From: Thermococcus sp. M39
Lineage (GTDB): Archaea > Methanobacteriota_B > Thermococci > Thermococcales > Thermococcaceae
DNA length: 64,000 nucleotides
Assembly: GCF_012027325.1 (NCBI RefSeq)
Contig: NZ_SNUG01000003.1
Coordinates: forward strand, 248,001-312,000
Direction of reading: 5' to 3'
This document shows, piece by piece, positions 60,960 to 64,000 of the stretch (position 1 is its first letter; each line of letters begins with the position of its first letter). A program made the translations under genes and the position numbers. The notes under the pieces are model-generated. The model was not told where the DNA came from, searched no databases, and saw nothing but the letters and a program-made list of their open reading frames with translations.

Positions 60960-61029
60960 GGTTATCCCTTCAACATTTGCACCAATAAATTTTTGTATCC
61001 ACTTACAAAAAGTTTAGGGAGGTGAGAAA

Positions 61030-62127
61030 ATGAGAAAGGGCATTGTGCTTGTTCTAATGTTCATCACTGCATTGAGTTTTGCTAATCAAGCTTTTGCTTA
61101 CGAGCCACAAAGGCTTTTTGACATAGAAATGTATATAACAGTCTATCCCAGCGGAACTGCAATGGTTAAAATAAACGCTAAGCTGATAGACCCTGCATTT
61201 ATTGCACACCTCACCAATTTAAACATTTCAAATCCCCAAAGTGCCAACAATGAGTTCCAAAAGATGGTTTACTCCCTCATTTATAGAAACTTCAAGAGAG
61301 AAGTGGAAGAAAAATCCAAAGAGGCTATGATTGTCATCCCAGAGACAGGTTTTATTAAAATTGGCAAAAACTGGACTGCAGTTGTGAATTTTAAGATATA
61401 CAATTTCCTCGTTGAGAAAAATCAGACACTCCAGAGCTCTGTATATGGTCCAATGCGTTTCTTATTCAAAAACCATGTCTTTGCATATACCTGGAAGAAG
61501 CTGACGCTTGTATTTCCAAAGGAAATGTATGTTGTAAACCTAGCTCCAGCTCCAAAAGAGCTGACAGAAAACGTTGCAGTTTGGGAAAACGGAGACTACC
61601 TGCCAATAATATCAATAACTTTCAATGAGACAGTTTTTGAGAGGGAGAGGTCAAATACCACGACAATAATCCCATTTGAAGAGTTCCTCAACAAAACTAC
61701 AAAAATAATAACAATCAAATACGATACCTTCGGAGGTGTAGTTTACTTCAATGGAACAATGACTGGAATGAAGCCTCAGCAGTATCACATTGCAAAGCTC
61801 ATTGATGAATTTAACAGAACCATGGATTTAATCAAATTTGACATAAAAAGCACAGAAAACGGCGTAACTTTTTCTGGAGAGGCAAAGCCAATGCTTCAAT
61901 ATAAAGAAACGATGACAAAAAAGACATGGAATGTCACGGTAAAGCTTCCTTTCAAGTTTGACAAGGTCCATATAGTGCCACCTAATAACCAAGACGTTGT
62001 AATGGTGAGCAACAAAATTACCGAAAACAAGGTCACCATGGTGTTTGAGGAGAAGAAAATCTGTGGGCCTGGGATTGTCGTGGGATTAGCTTTACTACCG
62101 CTGCTTCTGAGAAAACGCAGGAGGTGA
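61030..62127 (+). CDS. CGP-CTERM secreted protein
   Basis: A 365-aa exported protein. The signal peptide (GIVLVLMFITALSFANQAFA) is followed by a beta-rich body with many Asn-X-Thr sites, and a C-terminal CGP-CTERM motif (KICGPGIVVGLALLPLLLRK) for sorting to the cell surface. I do not recognise the mature domain. The start is ATG 61030 behind GGGAGGTGAGAAA. Four bases separate its stop from the acyl-CoA synthetase gene, so the two share a message. Confidence 0.82.
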   Translation: MRKGIVLVLMFITALSFANQAFAYEPQRLFDIEMYITVYPSGTAMVKINAKLIDPAFIAHLTNLNISNPQSANNEFQKMVYSLIYRNFKREVEEKSKEAMIVIPETGFIKIGKNWTAVVNFKIYNFLVEKNQTLQSSVYGPMRFLFKNHVFAYTWKKLTLVFPKEMYVVNLAPAPKELTENVAVWENGDYLPIISITFNETVFERERSNTTTIIPFEEFLNKTTKIITIKYDTFGGVVYFNGTMTGMKPQQYHIAKLIDEFNRTMDLIKFDIKSTENGVTFSGEAKPMLQYKETMTKKTWNVTVKLPFKFDKVHIVPPNNQDVVMVSNKITENKVTMVFEEKKICGPGIVVGLALLPLLLRKRRR

Positions 62128-62131
62128 AGCA

Positions 62132-63463
62132 ATGGATTTAGACTTCTTCTTTTATCCTTCTTCCGTTGCGATATTTGGTTCTTTCAAAAAGGGAGCGATA
62201 GCTTATGAAATTCTAAAAAACATTGTTGAGGGAGGCTTTGAAGGGAAGGTAATTCCCATCAATCCAAAAGGGGGAAAACTAGAAATTTCTGGAAAGAAGT
62301 TTGGGATAAAGAAAAAGCTCGACGAAAAAGTGGACGTTGCTATAATAGCAATTCCCGCAAAGCTAGTTCCGGAATTAATTGAGGAAATTGGGGACAAAAT
62401 TAAGGGTGCCGTTGTTATTTCTGCTGGTTTTAGTGAGATTGGAAATATTGAACTTGAGAGAGAATTGGTTAAAAAAGCGAGAGGGAAGGGAGTTAGAATT
62501 ATTGGACCAAACTGTGCTGGAATCTTTGGAGTTCATGGCAAATTCTTCAGTTCCTTTGAGGTTAGGGTTGAAAAAGGAGGCTTAGCTTTAATTTCTCAAA
62601 GCGGAGCCTTTGGTGGAGCAGCTTTAGCAATGGGGAATGAAGAAGGAATTGGCTTCTCCGCTTTTGTATCCTATGGAAACGCCGCAGATTTAACGGAGAG
62701 CGACTTTTTAAGATACTTCGCTGACGATGAGAATACTAGGATAATAGCTTTGTACATTGAAGGTGTCAAAGATGGGAGAAAGTTCATTGAAGCTTTGAAA
62801 TATGCTACATCCAAAAAGCCCGTGATAATTTTAAAAGCTGGAAAGAGCGAGAGCGGTTCAAAGGCTGCTCAGAGCCATACTGGTTCATTAGCTGGCAGCT
62901 ATGAAATTTATAAAGCAGCATTTGCCCAGTTTGGCGCAATAGAGGTTGAAGAGATGGAGGAGCTTTTTGATGCCGCCAAGGCCTTTGAGATGTATGAGAA
63001 AGCTGGAAAGAGAATAGCAATTATAACAAACTCTGGCGGGCCTGGAGTTTTGGCAACGGACAAAGCTGAACGCTTAGGCTTGGAGATTGCAAAGCTTAGT
63101 GAGGAAACTGTAAAAGCTCTCAGAGAATTTCTACCTCCCCAGTGTTCCGTTAAGAATCCCATAGACCTAATTGCGGATGCTGATTATGAAAGATACAAGA
63201 GAACAATTGAGATTGTTGGGAAAGATGAAAACGTTGACGCCTTGCTTGTAATCTGTGTGCCTCCAATTTTCATCCCAAGTGAAGAGATAGCAAAAGCTGT
63301 AATTGATGCAAAATGCGAGAAGCCAATAATAGTGAACTTCATGGCTGGAGAGCTCGTTAGAGAAGGAGTTAAGCTTCTGGCGGAGAGAGGAATTAAGAAC
63401 TTTCTAACACCCGAAAGAGCGGCAAAAGCACTGTATTGGCTCAGCTTGAGGGAAAAGATTTAA
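62132..63463 (+). CDS. ADP-forming acyl-CoA synthetase, alpha subunit
   Basis: A 443-aa subunit with a CoA-binding domain (about 1-125, SSVAIFGSFKKGAIAYEILKN; excerpt VAIFGSFKKGAIAYEI), two succinyl-CoA-synthetase-like domains and the phosphohistidine His249 in AAQSHTGSLAGSYEIYK. In Thermococcales these NDP-forming enzymes turn acyl-CoA into acid plus ATP, an energy-saving step of peptide and sugar fermentation. Several isoforms exist and I cannot tell which this is. No beta subunit is next to it, as is usual for some isoforms. ATG 62132 follows GGAGGTGAAGC. Confidence 0.92.
   Translation: MDLDFFFYPSSVAIFGSFKKGAIAYEILKNIVEGGFEGKVIPINPKGGKLEISGKKFGIKKKLDEKVDVAIIAIPAKLVPELIEEIGDKIKGAVVISAGFSEIGNIELERELVKKARGKGVRIIGPNCAGIFGVHGKFFSSFEVRVEKGGLALISQSGAFGGAALAMGNEEGIGFSAFVSYGNAADLTESDFLRYFADDENTRIIALYIEGVKDGRKFIEALKYATSKKPVIILKAGKSESGSKAAQSHTGSLAGSYEIYKAAFAQFGAIEVEEMEELFDAAKAFEMYEKAGKRIAIITNSGGPGVLATDKAERLGLEIAKLSEETVKALREFLPPQCSVKNPIDLIADADYERYKRTIEIVGKDENVDALLVICVPPIFIPSEEIAKAVIDAKCEKPIIVNFMAGELVREGVKLLAERGIKNFLTPERAAKALYWLSLREKI

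Positions 63464-64000
<537 letters not shown>

Overview
The window is a 64-kb chromosomal segment of a hyperthermophilic euryarchaeon of the order Thermococcales, most likely a low-G+C Thermococcus. The evidence is consistent across the window. Ribosome-binding sites are GGTGGT, GGTGAT or GGAGG; archaeal TATA boxes precede the genes; secreted proteins end in CGP-CTERM signals. The tRNA gene encodes its CCA end, and the CRISPR repeat is of the Thermococcales type. Marker genes include tmcA, arcS, a dolichyl-phosphate mannose synthase with GtrA-like segments, archaeal PEP carboxylase, the archaea-specific Ski2-like helicase and an ADP-forming acyl-CoA synthetase subunit. Gene density is high on both strands. 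I see no virus or plasmid genes, no tyrosine recombinase and no cas genes.

Layout. 1-9334: a dph2 fragment; a YhfC-protease / PadR / SdpI-like operon; a nitrilase-family hydrolase; a secreted CARDB-type protein; eL41 (37 aa); a phosphoesterase; an M28 peptidase; and the mannose synthase. 9408-12668: tRNA-Pro(CGG), then a CRISPR array of 40 repeats and 39 spacers transcribed on the minus strand, with its leader at 12183-12668. 12669-24643: a ThiB-like binding protein, a Ca2+/Na+ antiporter, two overlapping NYN-domain paralogues downstream of tmcA, an S9 peptidase, a DUF1931 protein and PEP carboxylase. 24640-31092: the biotin module (bioY diverging from birA across a candidate BirA operator, then ECF ATPase and EcfT), interrupted by a secreted-protein gene whose reading frame is broken in its first codons. 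31089-43440: ASH-Ski2 helicase, an Lrp regulator, upp, a cupin, a lipoprotein phosphoesterase, a glutamate/tryptophan-rich mini-protein, a Pit phosphate transporter with its PhoU-like partner, a small kinase, a second S9 peptidase and a methyltransferase.

43441-51297: a stand-alone TnpB-like gene lacking its zinc ribbon, preceded by a G+C-rich structured region; an M19 dipeptidase; DUF531; signal peptidase; a second G+C-rich RNA candidate with a K-turn; a lipoate ligase with a radical-SAM protein; an Sfm1-like SPOUT methyltransferase; and DUF2103. 51393-55306: a duplicated pair of secreted-protein genes in which each copy has lost the opposite member. 55303-64000: arcS with a coiled-coil protein, carbamate kinase, coaD with an FAD oxidoreductase, a CGP-CTERM protein, an acyl-CoA synthetase alpha subunit and a partial flavin reductase.

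The best candidates for something undescribed are the TnpB-like gene with its upstream RNA-like region, the K-turn RNA at 47964-48082, the E/W-rich mini-protein and the reciprocally decayed secreted-protein cassette. All functional statements rest on motif recognition by eye; no database search was run.
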